Positions 1 to 8,222 are shown, numbered from the stretch's first letter. The stretch is 64,000 nucleotides of DNA from Paraburkholderia franconis (GCF_009362735.1 NZ_WHNP01000011.1:1-64000); one strand, 5' to 3'. Program-made: numbers and translations. Notes: generated by a model not told the origin, from the sequence alone.

Positions 1-59
1 GCTCCGGAGGGGGATTCATGAAACGAACGGCGATGAATGCATTCTATGCCAAATTACCC

Positions 60-79
60 GACATTATCGGCGTAATGTC
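60..79. promoter_or_regulatory. Inverted repeat upstream of kfrA, likely operator
   Basis: The arms GACATTA and TAATGTC are perfect inverted copies separated by 6 bases, about 70 bp before the kfrA start. KfrA proteins bind their own promoter, so an autoregulatory operator is the likely role. The role is inferred; only the symmetry is seen. Confidence 0.45.
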
Positions 80-149
80 AAATTACTGTCCTCACATAGT
101 TGGATATATGGCGTTTTACGTTGTCGCATCGAAACACTGTTCCGTCTCT

Positions 150-1341
150 ATGTCCGACGCTCCTTCCGACCTCCCGTCCGATGACACCCGGCTCGCGGCC
201 GAGATTGAGCGGCTCAAGCTCGAATTTCCGAAGACCCGCGAGCTGTACCGCGAGGTCTGTGCGCTCTTGTTCTTCCGCTTCGGCCAGACGCCGACCGCCA
301 ACCGGCTCTATCAACTGGTGAAGCGCGGCAGCATGGGCACGCCCGCGGCGGTGCTCGGCGAGTTCTGGGCCGAGCTCCGGGAAAAGAGCCGCGTGCGCAT
401 CGAGCATCCGGACCTGCCCACCGATCTGCGTACCGACCTCCGCGGCGGCGGGCGAACTGGTCGCGACGCTGTGGACGCGCGCGACGGCCTCGGCGCAGGC
501 GGAGCTCGACGCGCTGCGCGCGGAAGTGGAGGGCGAGCGTACGGCCGCGGAGCAGCGCGTCGCCGCGGCCCGCGGCGAGCTGGAACGCACCGAGGCGGCG
601 CTCGAGCAGCGCACCGCGGCGCTGCTCGCCATGCAGGTCGAGGTCCGCGAACTGGAGAAGGCGCAGGCGGAAGGGTACGCGGCACGCCAGGCGATGGAAG
701 CCGAAGTCGTGCGCCTCAAAAACGAGGCGGCGACACGCGACCGTGAACTGGAGAAGGTGCGCGATGGCTTCTCGCGCGATCTGGAGAAACTGCGCGAGAC
801 GGCGGCGCAGTCCGGTGAGCGCCTGCGGGCCACGGAAAAGCGCGCGCTGCTCGAGATCGACCGCGAGCGGGGCGCGGCCGCGAAGCTGCAGAAGGAACTC
901 GATGAGGCGAACCGGCGCGCCGACCGGCGCGACGCGGAGCATCGCCGCGCGGTCGAGACGCTGCAGGCACAGCTGGGTGACGCGCGCCATCAGGCGGGCG
1001 TGCTGCAGGGGCGCCTGGATGCCGTGCAGGCCACGAACGCAACGCTGCAGGCACAGCTGGGTGACGCGCGCCATCAGGCGGGCGTGCTGCAGGGGCGCCT
1101 GGATGCCGTGCAGGCCACGAACGCAACGCTGCAGGAGGAGCTGGCGGCCCTGCGTCAGGCGGACGTCCGCCATGCCGGGCCGGCCGGGCCGACCCGACCG
1201 GGCCGTGCCAAGGCCGCGCCTGCCGGGACCACCGCGGCGCGTCCGGCGGCGACCCGGCCCGCGCGTGCGCCGCGCGTCGTGTCCGCGCCCGCCAGCAAGA
1301 CGGCGGCGCGCCGCAAGCGGGGCAAGACCGATGGCAAATAG
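150..1341 (+). pseudogene. kfrA: KfrA-type plasmid DNA-binding coiled-coil protein, apparently frameshifted
   Basis: The first about 95 residues, from the ATG at 150, match a KfrA N-terminal DNA-binding domain (segment with FFRFGQTPTANRLYQLVKRG and GEFWAELR). Reading then has to move to another frame at about 437-452 to continue as GELVATLWTRATASAQAELD, followed by a long Ala/Glu/Arg-rich coiled coil and a basic Pro/Ala tail. The required shift equals one extra base in a run of GGC/GCG repeats, so it may be a real mutation or a base-calling error. KfrA proteins are plasmid-encoded transcriptional autoregulators with a long alpha-helical tail that affect plasmid stability. The stop overlaps the next gene's start by 11 bp. 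The coiled coil carries an exact 28-residue duplication (see 958-1125). If the shift is an error, the protein would be about 396 residues, near the family length. Confidence 0.7.
958..1125 (+). repeat. Exact 84-bp tandem duplication in the kfrA coiled coil
   Basis: Two consecutive identical 84-bp units, 958-1041 and 1042-1125, each encode 28 residues (TLQAQLGDARHQAGVLQGRL and on). The length is a whole number of heptads, so the coiled-coil register is kept. The absence of differences means the duplication is recent. Confidence 0.9.
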
Positions 1342-1543
1342 CCCCCGCCCGCGCCGGAGACGGAAAACCCCGGCCTGTCCGCCGATCGGCGCGCTGATGC
1401 GCTACGGCGAGCGCACAGTGCGCGTGATCGCCGAAGCGAGCGGGCAGCGCGTGATCATCGAATCCGTGGACGAGGACGGCCGCACCTTCCGCAGCGCGGT
1501 CAAATGGGCTAGTCTGGCCGCTCTTGAAGAGCAGCTTTTCTGA
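1331..1543 (+). CDS. Small hypothetical protein following kfrA (70 aa)
   Basis: A 70-residue protein starts at the ATG at 1331, inside the last codons of kfrA. It has a basic N-terminus (PRPRRRRK) followed by what looks like a small beta-rich domain (GALMRYGERTVRVIAEASG). The 11-bp overlap with kfrA and the 5-bp gap to the next gene point to translational coupling in a three-gene unit. I do not recognise a named family. Its place beside kfrA suggests a plasmid-borne accessory gene; a role in DNA binding would be a guess from the arginine cluster only. Confidence 0.55.
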   Translation: MANSPRPRRRRKTPACPPIGALMRYGERTVRVIAEASGQRVIIESVDEDGRTFRSAVKWASLAALEEQLF

Positions 1544-1548
1544 GCGCG

Positions 1549-2469
1549 ATGACGATGCAGCCGACCACGCAGCAGCTCGATATCTTTGCCGACAGCCGCG
1601 ACGTGATGTTGCGCAACGACGTACTGGCGCCGCTGGAACGGCGCGATGCAGTGGCCGCGCGCGCATCACTGGAACAGCTTGCGGGCGAATACCCGGACGA
1701 TGGCACGTTGCCGGCGCTGGCCGTGCTGGTTCGCGAACTCGAAAGCGGATCGATCACACCCTTTGCCGATCACGCTTCACTGGCCATCGCCCGCCGTCAT
1801 CTGGATGACGAGGTGGTGCCCGCCGCCCGGCGGGTGCTGCCCGTGCAGACCGTTCAGTCCTGGCTTGCCCCAAGCTGGCGGACGCTCGCCCGGCGGGCCG
1901 CGTCGCTGCCGTTTCGCGGTGCCGACGCGGGTGATCATACCGGGAGCCATGCCGCGCCGCTGTGGCTGCTGGCGGGAGACGGAGCGGCCGCGTGTACTGC
2001 GATCGAGGGCATCGAATCGTGGTGGCGCATCCCGACGCCGCTTGCATGGATGACCGAGGCGCGCTACCGGACGGGCGGGCTGGATGCCGCGTGGCCCCTG
2101 CTCGCGGAGCTGGCGTGGCTGGCGCCCGCACGGTTTGCGATGTTGCTGCCCGTGCTGGGTGACGCTTCGCTCGACGCGCTGCGTCGGCGCTTTGATGCGG
2201 AGTTTCCCGGCACCGGCGAAGTCGACGATTACGCCTGGTTCGCGGCGTGGTTGCTGCTAGTCAAGCCGGCGCTGGCGGGCCGGCTCGGTGAGGCACGCGT
2301 GCGGCGCGATCAGGCGGCCTCGCGCGCAATGGTCCTGCTGGGAGAGATCCTGCGTCGGGAGCATGAAGGCGACCAGCACGAACTGGTTAGCCTGCGCCAG
2401 GAACTGAGCCGCCTGCATGCAGGACTGTTCGATTCGTACATTGCGACGCGGAAGGTGCAGCACCGGTGA
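1549..2469 (+). CDS. Hypothetical protein of the kfrA unit (306 aa)
   Basis: A 306-residue soluble, Ala/Leu/Trp-rich protein with no signal peptide or clear membrane segment. It starts 5 bp after the preceding gene, so it is probably cotranscribed with kfrA. It is mostly helical in composition, with segments such as WWRIPTPLAWMTEARYRTGG and WPLLAELAWLAPARFAMLLP that resemble helical-repeat (TPR-like) packing, and it ends in a charged helix (LRREHEGDQHELVSLRQELS). I recognise no catalytic motif and assign no function. An in-frame second ATG at 1555 is an alternative start. Confidence 0.6.
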   Translation: MTMQPTTQQLDIFADSRDVMLRNDVLAPLERRDAVAARASLEQLAGEYPDDGTLPALAVLVRELESGSITPFADHASLAIARRHLDDEVVPAARRVLPVQTVQSWLAPSWRTLARRAASLPFRGADAGDHTGSHAAPLWLLAGDGAAACTAIEGIESWWRIPTPLAWMTEARYRTGGLDAAWPLLAELAWLAPARFAMLLPVLGDASLDALRRRFDAEFPGTGEVDDYAWFAAWLLLVKPALAGRLGEARVRRDQAASRAMVLLGEILRREHEGDQHELVSLRQELSRLHAGLFDSYIATRKVQHR

Positions 2470-2521
2470 GCATAAGGCTGCGAACGGTTACATGGAGCCA
2501 CTCGGCGAGGCCAGATGGATA

Positions 2522-2558
2522 TCCGTAATTGTCTCCGCATTGCGGAGACAATTACGGA
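2522..2558. repeat. Perfect 18-bp inverted repeat, 1-bp loop
   Basis: The arms TCCGTAATTGTCTCCGCA (2522-2539) and its exact reverse complement (2541-2558) flank a single base. It lies in the 175-bp gap before the DUF1016 nuclease gene. It is not followed by a T-run, so it is not an ordinary intrinsic terminator. A shortened, imperfect version (TCTCCGC, GG, TGCGGAGA) occurs inside the nuclease gene near 2934-2951. Confidence 0.85.
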
Positions 2559-2644
2559 CGTTGGCCAGCGCATGTCCAGTAACGCGTTTGAAAATGGAGG
2601 GGACTCGCCCCTTCACGCGGTAATCAACACCTGAACTCGAAAGT

Positions 2645-3682
2645 ATGAATGACGACCTCACGCCTTCCACCTTGCTCGATGAAGTCCGACGGCTTATCAG
2701 TTCGGCGCGCGAGCGTGCCGCCGCTGCGATCAATGCGGAACTGACTCTGTTGTACTGGCAGGTGGGGCGTCGTATTCAGGTTGAGGTGTTGCGCGGCGCT
2801 CGCGCGGAATACGGGCAGCAGGTGATCAGGTCGTTGGCGCGCCAGCTTACAGCGGAATATGGTCGCGGCTGGAGCGACAAGCAGTTACGCCATTGCGTAC
2901 GCCTGGCAGAGGTTTTTGCCGACGAAGCGATTGTCTCCGCGGTGCGGAGAGAATTGAGCTGGACGCACCTGAAGACGCTGATCTACATCGACGACCCGGT
3001 CAGGCGCGATTTTTATATCGAACTTGCCCGCGTTGAACGCTGGTCCACGCGGCAGTTGCAGGAGCGCATCGACTCGATGCTTTTTGAGCGCAGTGCGATC
3101 TCCCGGAAACCCGAAGACGCAATCAGGCGGGATCTCGCGATCCTGAGAGATGAGCGACGCGTGTCGCCCGACGCGTTGCTGAAAGACCCCTATGTGCTGG
3201 ATTTTCTTGGGCTCAACGATCACTACCTTGAAAAGGATCTCGAAGATGCCATCCTGCGGGAGATGGAGCAGTTCCTTCTCGAACTCGGTGCGGGTTTCAC
3301 GTTTGTAGCTCGCCAAAAACGCCTGCTGATCGATCACGACGATTTTTACATCGATCTTCTCTTTTACAACCGCAAGCTTCGACGGCTTGTTGCAATCGAA
3401 CTCAAGCTTGGTGCGTTCAAGGCCGAATACAAAAGCCAGATGGAACTGTATTTGCGCTGGCTCGCGAAACATGAGCAGGAACCCGACGAGGAACCGCCGC
3501 TCGGCATCATCCTGTGTGCAGGCAAGAAGCAGGAGCAGATTGAGCTGCTCGAACTCGATAAGAGCGGTATCCATGTCGCGGAGTATCTGACTGTGCTGCC
3601 GCCACGTGAGCAGTTGCAGGCAAAGTTGCAACAGTCGATTGAAGCCGCGAGGTCAAGACTCCACGACCGGCGGCGCGAATGA
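2645..3682 (+). CDS. DUF1016/YhcG-family PDDEXK nuclease
   Basis: A 345-residue protein of the YhcG (DUF1016) family. The N-terminal domain (about 1-150) contains the family signatures LLYWQVGRRI, YGRGWSDKQLRHCVRLAEVF and SAVRRELSWTHLKTLIYIDD. The C-terminal domain (about 180-330) is a PDDEXK nuclease fold, with DFYIDLLFYNRKLRRLVAIE leading into the catalytic-type E-x-K of IELKLG and then KSQMELYLRWLAK. Length is normal for the family. It stands alone, with its own downstream terminator and a palindromic element upstream. Family members are often found in mobile regions and next to restriction systems; the exact substrate is not established from sequence. Confidence in the family is high, in a defence role low. 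Confidence 0.9.
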   Translation: MNDDLTPSTLLDEVRRLISSARERAAAAINAELTLLYWQVGRRIQVEVLRGARAEYGQQVIRSLARQLTAEYGRGWSDKQLRHCVRLAEVFADEAIVSAVRRELSWTHLKTLIYIDDPVRRDFYIELARVERWSTRQLQERIDSMLFERSAISRKPEDAIRRDLAILRDERRVSPDALLKDPYVLDFLGLNDHYLEKDLEDAILREMEQFLLELGAGFTFVARQKRLLIDHDDFYIDLLFYNRKLRRLVAIELKLGAFKAEYKSQMELYLRWLAKHEQEPDEEPPLGIILCAGKKQEQIELLELDKSGIHVAEYLTVLPPREQLQAKLQQSIEAARSRLHDRRRE

Positions 3683-3747
3683 TTCGATCGCCACGATCGG
3701 GCTGACGGACATCCGCTAGACCGGCAGACTCTCAATCCATCACGCTG

Positions 3748-3772
3748 AAAGCCTCCGCTCCGGAGGTTTCTT
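3748..3772 (+). terminator. Intrinsic terminator after the DUF1016 gene
   Basis: A short GC hairpin, AAGCCTCCG, CTC loop, CGGAGGTTT, is followed by CTT, 66 bp after the nuclease stop codon. Its orientation fits termination of the + strand transcript. Confidence 0.6.
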
Positions 3773-3779
3773 CGCGCAG

Positions 3780-4046
3780 CTAGAGCCCGTGCGCCTCCTG
3801 CAATCCGCCGGCTCTTTCGAGTCGTTGACTGGGAGTGCAGACGTGAAACCCCGCGGCGATGACGAAGAGGATGCCAGCTAAAGGCCAGACATAGATTGCA
3901 GTGGCAACGCACAGCCAGCATGCTTCCAGAGGCGGGTAGGCGTGGAGTGCCCAGAAAAAGCAGGCAACTGGCAACATCAACAGGGACAGCGCCGAACGAT
4001 TCAAAAAAACGGCGACCGTTGCTCTCTTGCACGTCTCAGATTGCAT
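3780..4046 (-). CDS. Possible small inner-membrane protein (88 aa)
   Basis: An 88-residue reading frame starts at the ATG at 4046, preceded by GGAG at a suitable distance (GGAGACGGGC). It has a basic N-terminus and two hydrophobic stretches, ALSLLMLPVACFFWALHA (about 19-36) and CWLCVATAIYVWPLAGILFV (about 42-61), then a short polar tail. This suggests a two-helix membrane protein. No family is recognised and there is no operon partner, so the gene remains doubtful. Confidence 0.35.
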   Translation of the reverse strand: MQSETCKRATVAVFLNRSALSLLMLPVACFFWALHAYPPLEACWLCVATAIYVWPLAGILFVIAAGFHVCTPSQRLERAGGLQEAHGL

Positions 4047-4511
4047 GCCCGTCTCCATGAGGAATGGCATCGGTATATAGCGTCGCACGCCGGTCATTTC
4101 GCGAATACTTGGGAAAATCCCTGATCGGTCAGGATGTCCGACCATGCAGCTTGCAAGGCGACAACACCTCGTGGGTAGGCCCGCAATTCCAACACCCTTG
4201 CGGCATTCTGATGCGGTGCTGGCGAATTCTCAGCCTCATCGCCTCGATGTTGCGCGGACAAACAGGTCGTAAATAAATTCGACTGGATTGCGTTAGGACA
4301 CGACGGGCTAACGTCCGGGACATCTCTCGTGAATACAAGTTAGCAAAATAGAATAATTGAATAAATCAAGGGGTTCGCGACCGCAAGTCACCGTTATCGT
4401 TTCGTCCCGATTTATGAGGGTAGCTAATAGGCCTGGTAGGATCTACGGTCATGGACACGCGCTATAACGGGGGCCACTTTCTGCGGCGAAGAGGCACGTT
4501 CGAGGCACGCC
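4047..4511. other. Intergenic stretch with no supported gene
   Basis: Only short unsupported reading frames occur here. The segment around 4325-4375 is clearly more AT-rich than its surroundings. I see no convincing promoter, RNA or repeat. Confidence 0.5.
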
Positions 4512-4808
4512 TTATGGCGATGTAGAGAGGATGTCGTGCGGCAACTGCGCCACATAGACCCACGGAAAAATGCCGCGCTCGTGTTTGTCGCTGAATACCA
4601 GTTGCATGCCGTAACCGGCCGGGCGAATTTCCAGAATGGCGATATCGGGCGGCACGACGGGCGCCTTCCCATCGAGGCGTAGCCGCCGGCATTCCGCGCA
4701 AGGGCACCCCATTCGCAGCATGTGTGATGCGATCCGTTGTGCCGGACCGTCGTTCCAATGCAGTGTCAGTGCCCATGCATTGAATTCGATCTGCCGTGGA
4801 CTCTTCAT
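4512..4808 (-). CDS. DUF971-domain protein (98 aa)
   Basis: A 98-residue single-domain protein of the DUF971 type, the N-terminal domain also found in gamma-butyrobetaine hydroxylase-like proteins. Visible features are LRMGCPCAECRRLRLDGKAP, which carries the CxxC pair, and IRPAGYGMQLVFSDKHERGI, where the usual H-x-x-G-I/F-x-x-W/F pattern is seen. The start ATG overlaps the stop of the upstream HEAT-repeat gene (ATGA), so the two are translationally coupled. DUF971 proteins are often linked to Fe-S protein biology; a specific role cannot be read from the sequence. It is the last gene of a minus-strand unit that begins with a truncated ABC ATPase. Confidence 0.8.
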   Translation of the reverse strand: MKSPRQIEFNAWALTLHWNDGPAQRIASHMLRMGCPCAECRRLRLDGKAPVVPPDIAILEIRPAGYGMQLVFSDKHERGIFPWVYVAQLPHDILSTSP

Positions 4809-5728
4809 CGCGTGACTTGCCCGAGCTGTTGCAGCGCAATCCTGGCGGCCTTGCGCACGTCGGGGTCGGCATCGCCGGACGCTTCACGCAGCGCAGCTGC
4901 TGTCGAGGGGTCCCGCAATTCGCCTAGCGCGAGCGCGGCTTCCTTGCGCAGATTACTGATCGTGTGCGACAGGAGCGAGACGAGCTGCCGTGCCGCGACA
5001 CGATCGCCCAATTGCCCCAATGCACGCGCTGCACGCAAACGCACCTGCCAGTAATCGTCGTCGAGCGCCGCAATCAGCGCGTCGCGCGCTGATTGCGCGC
5101 GCAGCTTGCCAAGCGTTGTCGCGGCTTCCTCACGAACTTGCCACACGGGATCATGCAGCGCTTGCAGCAACGCAACGGGCATCACCGAATCGTCTGCTTG
5201 CGCGAAACCCAACGCACCGATCGCGGCGCGGCGAATTTCGGCGTCGGGGTCGCGTGCGGCGATATCGGCCAGCGGCGCGAGCGCGCGCAAAGCGGGTGCG
5301 AACGCGTCGGCCACGCGCAGCTCGCGCAACGCGCGGAGCACGGCGGCCTTTACGAACGGTTCGGGACGGTCGATCCACGCGCAAAGCACCGCGCCCGATG
5401 CCACATCCTTCAACGCCGACAGACTCGACGCAGCGGCTTCGCGCACTTCGCGATCCGCATCGATCAACGCATGGCAGAGCGCTTCGACGATTGCGGGCTC
5501 CTCCCATGCGCCCAACACGCGCGCCGCTTCACTACGCACGTCGGCGGAGTCGTCGTGTTTCAGCGCCGCGACGATGGGTTGCAGCGCGTCGGGGTCTTCG
5601 AGATCGGCGAGTTCGATCAGCGCGATGCGTCGGACAACGGCATCCGCGTCCGAGAGGCCCGGCAACAGTGCGGCGGCTTCCGGTGCGAGCGTTTGCGGAT
5701 CGTAGGTCAAAAAGTTCGGGTCGGTCAT
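4805..5728 (-). CDS. HEAT-repeat (PBS-lyase type) protein
   Basis: A 307-residue protein starting at MTDPNFLTYD and made almost entirely of HEAT repeats of about 31 residues, each with a pattern such as DADREVREAAASSLSAL, DPVWQVREEAATTLGKL and DDYWQVRLRAARALGQL. It has no signal peptide. The fold normally serves as a protein-binding scaffold. It lies 29 bp after a truncated nitrate/taurine-type ABC ATPase and overlaps the DUF971 gene by 4 bp, an arrangement suggesting that the three once formed the end of an ABC transporter operon. The function is not known. Confidence 0.8.
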   Translation of the reverse strand: MTDPNFLTYDPQTLAPEAAALLPGLSDADAVVRRIALIELADLEDPDALQPIVAALKHDDSADVRSEAARVLGAWEEPAIVEALCHALIDADREVREAAASSLSALKDVASGAVLCAWIDRPEPFVKAAVLRALRELRVADAFAPALRALAPLADIAARDPDAEIRRAAIGALGFAQADDSVMPVALLQALHDPVWQVREEAATTLGKLRAQSARDALIAALDDDYWQVRLRAARALGQLGDRVAARQLVSLLSHTISNLRKEAALALGELRDPSTAAALREASGDADPDVRKAARIALQQLGQVTR

Positions 5729-5757
5729 GAACGGTCGAGGAGTGGAGTCGCGCGGCG

Positions 5758-6240
5758 TCACGCTGTGTCGCGCAGCAGCGAAAGACATTGGCGCTTGATG
5801 TCGATGAAGGTGGGATCGAGCGTCGTGTCGTCGGACCGCGGGCGCGGCAGCGGCACGGCAATATCCGCGACCACGCGTGCGGGCCGCTTCGACAGCATCA
5901 GGATGCGATCCGCGAGAAACAGCGCTTCTTCGATGTCGTGCGTGACGAACACAACGGTCGTGCGCACCTTCGCCCAGATATCGAGCAGCAGCGTCTGCAT
6001 CATGCGACGCGTTTGCGCATCGAGCGCGCCGAACGGTTCGTCCATCAGCAGCACGCGCGGCCGGTTGATCAGCACACGCGCGATTTCGACGCGCTGCTGC
6101 ATGCCGCCCGACAGTTGCGCGGGGTAGTGCGTGTCGAACCCGCCGAGTCCGACGAGTTCGAGCAGTTCTGCCGCTTGCCTGCGCCGCTCGTTCGCGCCAA
6201 TGCCCTTCATCTTGAGACCGAACGCGACGTTGTACCCCGC
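5758..6240 (-). pseudogene. 5'-truncated ABC transporter ATPase (nitrate/taurine type)
   Basis: The C-terminal two thirds of an ABC ATPase are present: the signature QLSGGMQQRVEIARVLINRP, Walker B VLLMDEPFGALD, and the switch histidine in VFVTHDIEEALFLADRI. Homology stops at about NVAFGLKMKGIG. The Walker A P-loop and everything before it are missing, replaced by unrelated sequence upstream of about 6240. Without Walker A the product cannot bind ATP normally. The style (MQTLLLDIW, ADIAVPLPRPR) is that of SsuB/TauB/NrtD importers. No permease or binding protein is present next to it, so a deletion or rearrangement at about 6240 removed the front of the operon. Confidence 0.85.
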
Positions 6241-6423
6241 ATTGGGTATTTGGATTCGCTGTGGGGCATTGTATTTTTTCTCAATCCTCCGGTGATGCTT
6301 GCGGATTGCCAATAAGCGGCTTGCCAGACGGCACATAAAGTCCAGTCGCCAATATCCGCATCAGGCGCGCGGATCCATGCCACCGTCCAGGGGTTCCCCG
6401 ACTTCACGCATGAGGGTAAGCAG

Positions 6424-7266
6424 ATGTGCGACCTCGCTTACGAGCATCTATTGCGTACCGACTCGCCGGTACTGGTGGCCACCCCTCATACGGGTTCCAT
6501 CGTACCGGCTGAAGTGCTTGAATATCCGGCGTGGGTCCCCGTCAATGGGCGACTCGCCGATCCTGCCGGGGTGCAGTTTCAAAGGGCGGCTAAATCGAGC
6601 TCTGTATCTTGCATCTCCGCCGTGTATCATCCGTGCGCTATCGACCTCAACGTCGCAAGCGACGTCAGTCTGCCGAAATCCTTTGTCTACGGGTCTCTGT
6701 GCCGGACGCAAACTTCGAGTGGCGAAGCGCTGTATCCGCCCGGTTCCGAGCCCACGGAAGCCGAAGTCGGCCGCCGTGTCTCCGCTTACTGGTGGCCATT
6801 TCATTCCGCACTCGTTGCTGAACTTCTACGTTTGAGGCGCATGCACGACAACGTCCTGCTGCTCGTATCGCATGCCAGCGCATGGCTCTCTCCCTATCGT
6901 GACTCGCCCGGTGTGTCTGACTGCAACGTCGGGACGAATGGCGGACGCTCGTGTGACAGGCGACTCGTTTCTGCGTTGACCAGATCAGTCGAAGCTCATG
7001 GCCGTTCGTGGGTAGTGAACGGCAACATCGCGGATGCATTCGCTGCCCAGCGCTATGGCGTGCCAGCCAGCGGAATTCACGTGATAGAAGTCGAGATTGC
7101 CGCTCGATGGAGGGCTGAACTGAATTTGACCGATGGATCAGGTCCGGCACGTGAAGATCCGGCAATGAGCAGCCTCATCGCCAATCTACGGGATGCGATG
7201 TCATCGCTGCCTCGTGCAGATTGTCTTTCGGAGACGGCTTTCATGTCGCCCGGAGAAGCAGACTAG
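6424..7266 (+). CDS. N-formylglutamate amidohydrolase-like protein (HutG family)
   Basis: A 280-residue protein resembling N-formylglutamate amidohydrolases. VLVATPHTGSIVPAEVL corresponds to the family's SIPHTG segment, HPCAIDLNVA to the YVIDLNR segment, and RRVSAYWWPFHSALVAELLR to the YWxPYHxxL helix, followed by VLLLVSHASAW and, near the end, EVEIAARW. These enzymes hydrolyse N-formyl-L-glutamate to glutamate and formate, a C1 release. The chosen ATG has GAGGGTAAGC upstream, but the same frame stays open back to 6316 with protein-like sequence (VQGFPDFTHEGKQ), so the true N-terminus may be missing. It lies right beside the truncated ABC ATPase junction. Catalytic competence is uncertain. 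Confidence 0.65.
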   Translation: MCDLAYEHLLRTDSPVLVATPHTGSIVPAEVLEYPAWVPVNGRLADPAGVQFQRAAKSSSVSCISAVYHPCAIDLNVASDVSLPKSFVYGSLCRTQTSSGEALYPPGSEPTEAEVGRRVSAYWWPFHSALVAELLRLRRMHDNVLLLVSHASAWLSPYRDSPGVSDCNVGTNGGRSCDRRLVSALTRSVEAHGRSWVVNGNIADAFAAQRYGVPASGIHVIEVEIAARWRAELNLTDGSGPAREDPAMSSLIANLRDAMSSLPRADCLSETAFMSPGEAD

Positions 7267-7288
7267 CAACACCCGAAAGCAGCGCACC

Positions 7289-7323
7289 AAAAAAATGACC
7301 TCGACTTTCTGAAGAAGTCGAGG
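7289..7323 (-). terminator. Intrinsic terminator on the minus strand
   Basis: CCTCGACTT and AAGTCGAGG form a 9-bp stem. Read on the minus strand it is followed by TCA and seven T residues. It could end a transcript from the small minus-strand gene at 7515-7802, whose stop lies about 190 bp upstream. Confidence 0.65.
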
Positions 7324-7514
7324 CCGCAAACATCGCCACCCTGACCGACCGTTGCGGAGACAGCCCATCTCCAACGGCAGATGACGATGACCCTCGGATA
7401 CCCATGAAGCCGCCGGCGTTCGGAGGTTCATCGGCTTGACGCGAACGTGACAGCCTGCGTGTCAATTCACGACGATGACACTGGGCGTGATTTCAGATGC
7501 TGGTACGTTCTCTT

Positions 7515-7802
7515 CTAACGCATTCGGTTCGTCACTGCGTACCGCCGTTGCCGGCTCCGCTCGACAGCCTGCCTTGCAATGGATTCCATCGCGCCCATGC
7601 CTAGCGACTCAGCAACCGTCCGTGCGTAAGCGTGGTGCCGTTCCGTAAGCGGTGCTGCCAGGTCTCTGGCATCCATGTACCGGAGCAGAGCGATTTTTCT
7701 ATGTCCGCATTGGATGCTGTGGTCGTATAGCGCCAGCGCAGCCATAGCGTCGCATTCCTTCCCGACATCCTCGACGAGATTTCGCGTGTCAGATCGTTTC
7801 AT
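7515..7802 (-). CDS. Hypothetical protein (95 aa)
   Basis: A 95-residue charged, mostly helical protein (ECDAMAALALYDHSIQCGHR, LTERHHAYARTVAESLGMGA) with a basic C-terminus. No family is recognised. It is the only plausible gene between the HutG-like gene and the dmmA remnant, and a minus-strand terminator follows it. Some local sequence in this zone is decayed, so it may be a fragment. Confidence 0.4.
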   Translation of the reverse strand: MKRSDTRNLVEDVGKECDAMAALALYDHSIQCGHRKIALLRYMDARDLAAPLTERHHAYARTVAESLGMGAMESIARQAVERSRQRRYAVTNRMR

Positions 7803-7918
7803 TTGGAACCGTACCGGGCGCAGAGCAGAGATAGGTGTTTCGTCGGCTCACAGTGTCAGTTTCTGACAAACGTATGGCAACCCCCATGTGGAGATACCGC
7901 CTGGTGGGTAGTAGATGA

Positions 7919-8222
7919 CCTGATCGCGACCATCTTTTATCCCCGATTACCGTTCGGCAATTGGCGGCCCGATTCGCGATTGCGCTCGAGGCGGTGCAAG
8001 TCGCGCATATCGGCAGCCTTCGGCGTCGCGTGTATTGCATTGATTGCCGTTGCACGAACGAAGACGAGACGAGCAAGGCGGTGACCTGTCAGCAGTGCGG
8101 CAGGCATCTGTTGGTACGCGATCACTTCTCGCGTCTCGCGTCAGTTCGCCGCGTTCATCGGCGTGCAGGCCGATACCGAAGTGCCCGGCGAGTTGCCCGA
8201 ACGCAGGACGCACTACCTGTAG
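7919..8222 (+). pseudogene. dmmA: Remnant of dimethylamine monooxygenase subunit DmmA
   Basis: The frame beginning at 7919 encodes a C-terminal DmmA-like segment with RRRVYCIDCRC, VTCQQCGRHLLVRDHFSR and paired CxxC motifs. After HFSR the match moves to the next frame as QFAAFIGVQADTEVPGELPE and ends at a TAG at 8220. The shift is explained exactly by a tandem duplication of TCTCGCG (8127-8133 and 8134-8140): removing one copy joins DHFSR to QFAAFIGV in frame. A stop just before 7919 and lack of a recognisable N-terminal part show that the 5' end is also gone. DmmA is part of the dmmDABC monooxygenase that oxidises dimethylamine to methylamine; the other subunits are not in the window. Confidence 0.75.

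Noticed and set aside
214..1173. A 319-codon open frame antisense to kfrA
   Set aside because: It mirrors the GC-rich coiled-coil region and repeats, with no recognisable domain or ribosome binding site.
2522..2558. Intrinsic terminator or small inverted-repeat transposon
   Set aside because: There is no T-run after the hairpin, and no target-site duplication or second terminal repeat that would mark an insertion element.
7289..7323. Terminator for the HutG-like gene on the plus strand
   Set aside because: No T-run follows on the plus strand; the T-run is on the minus strand.
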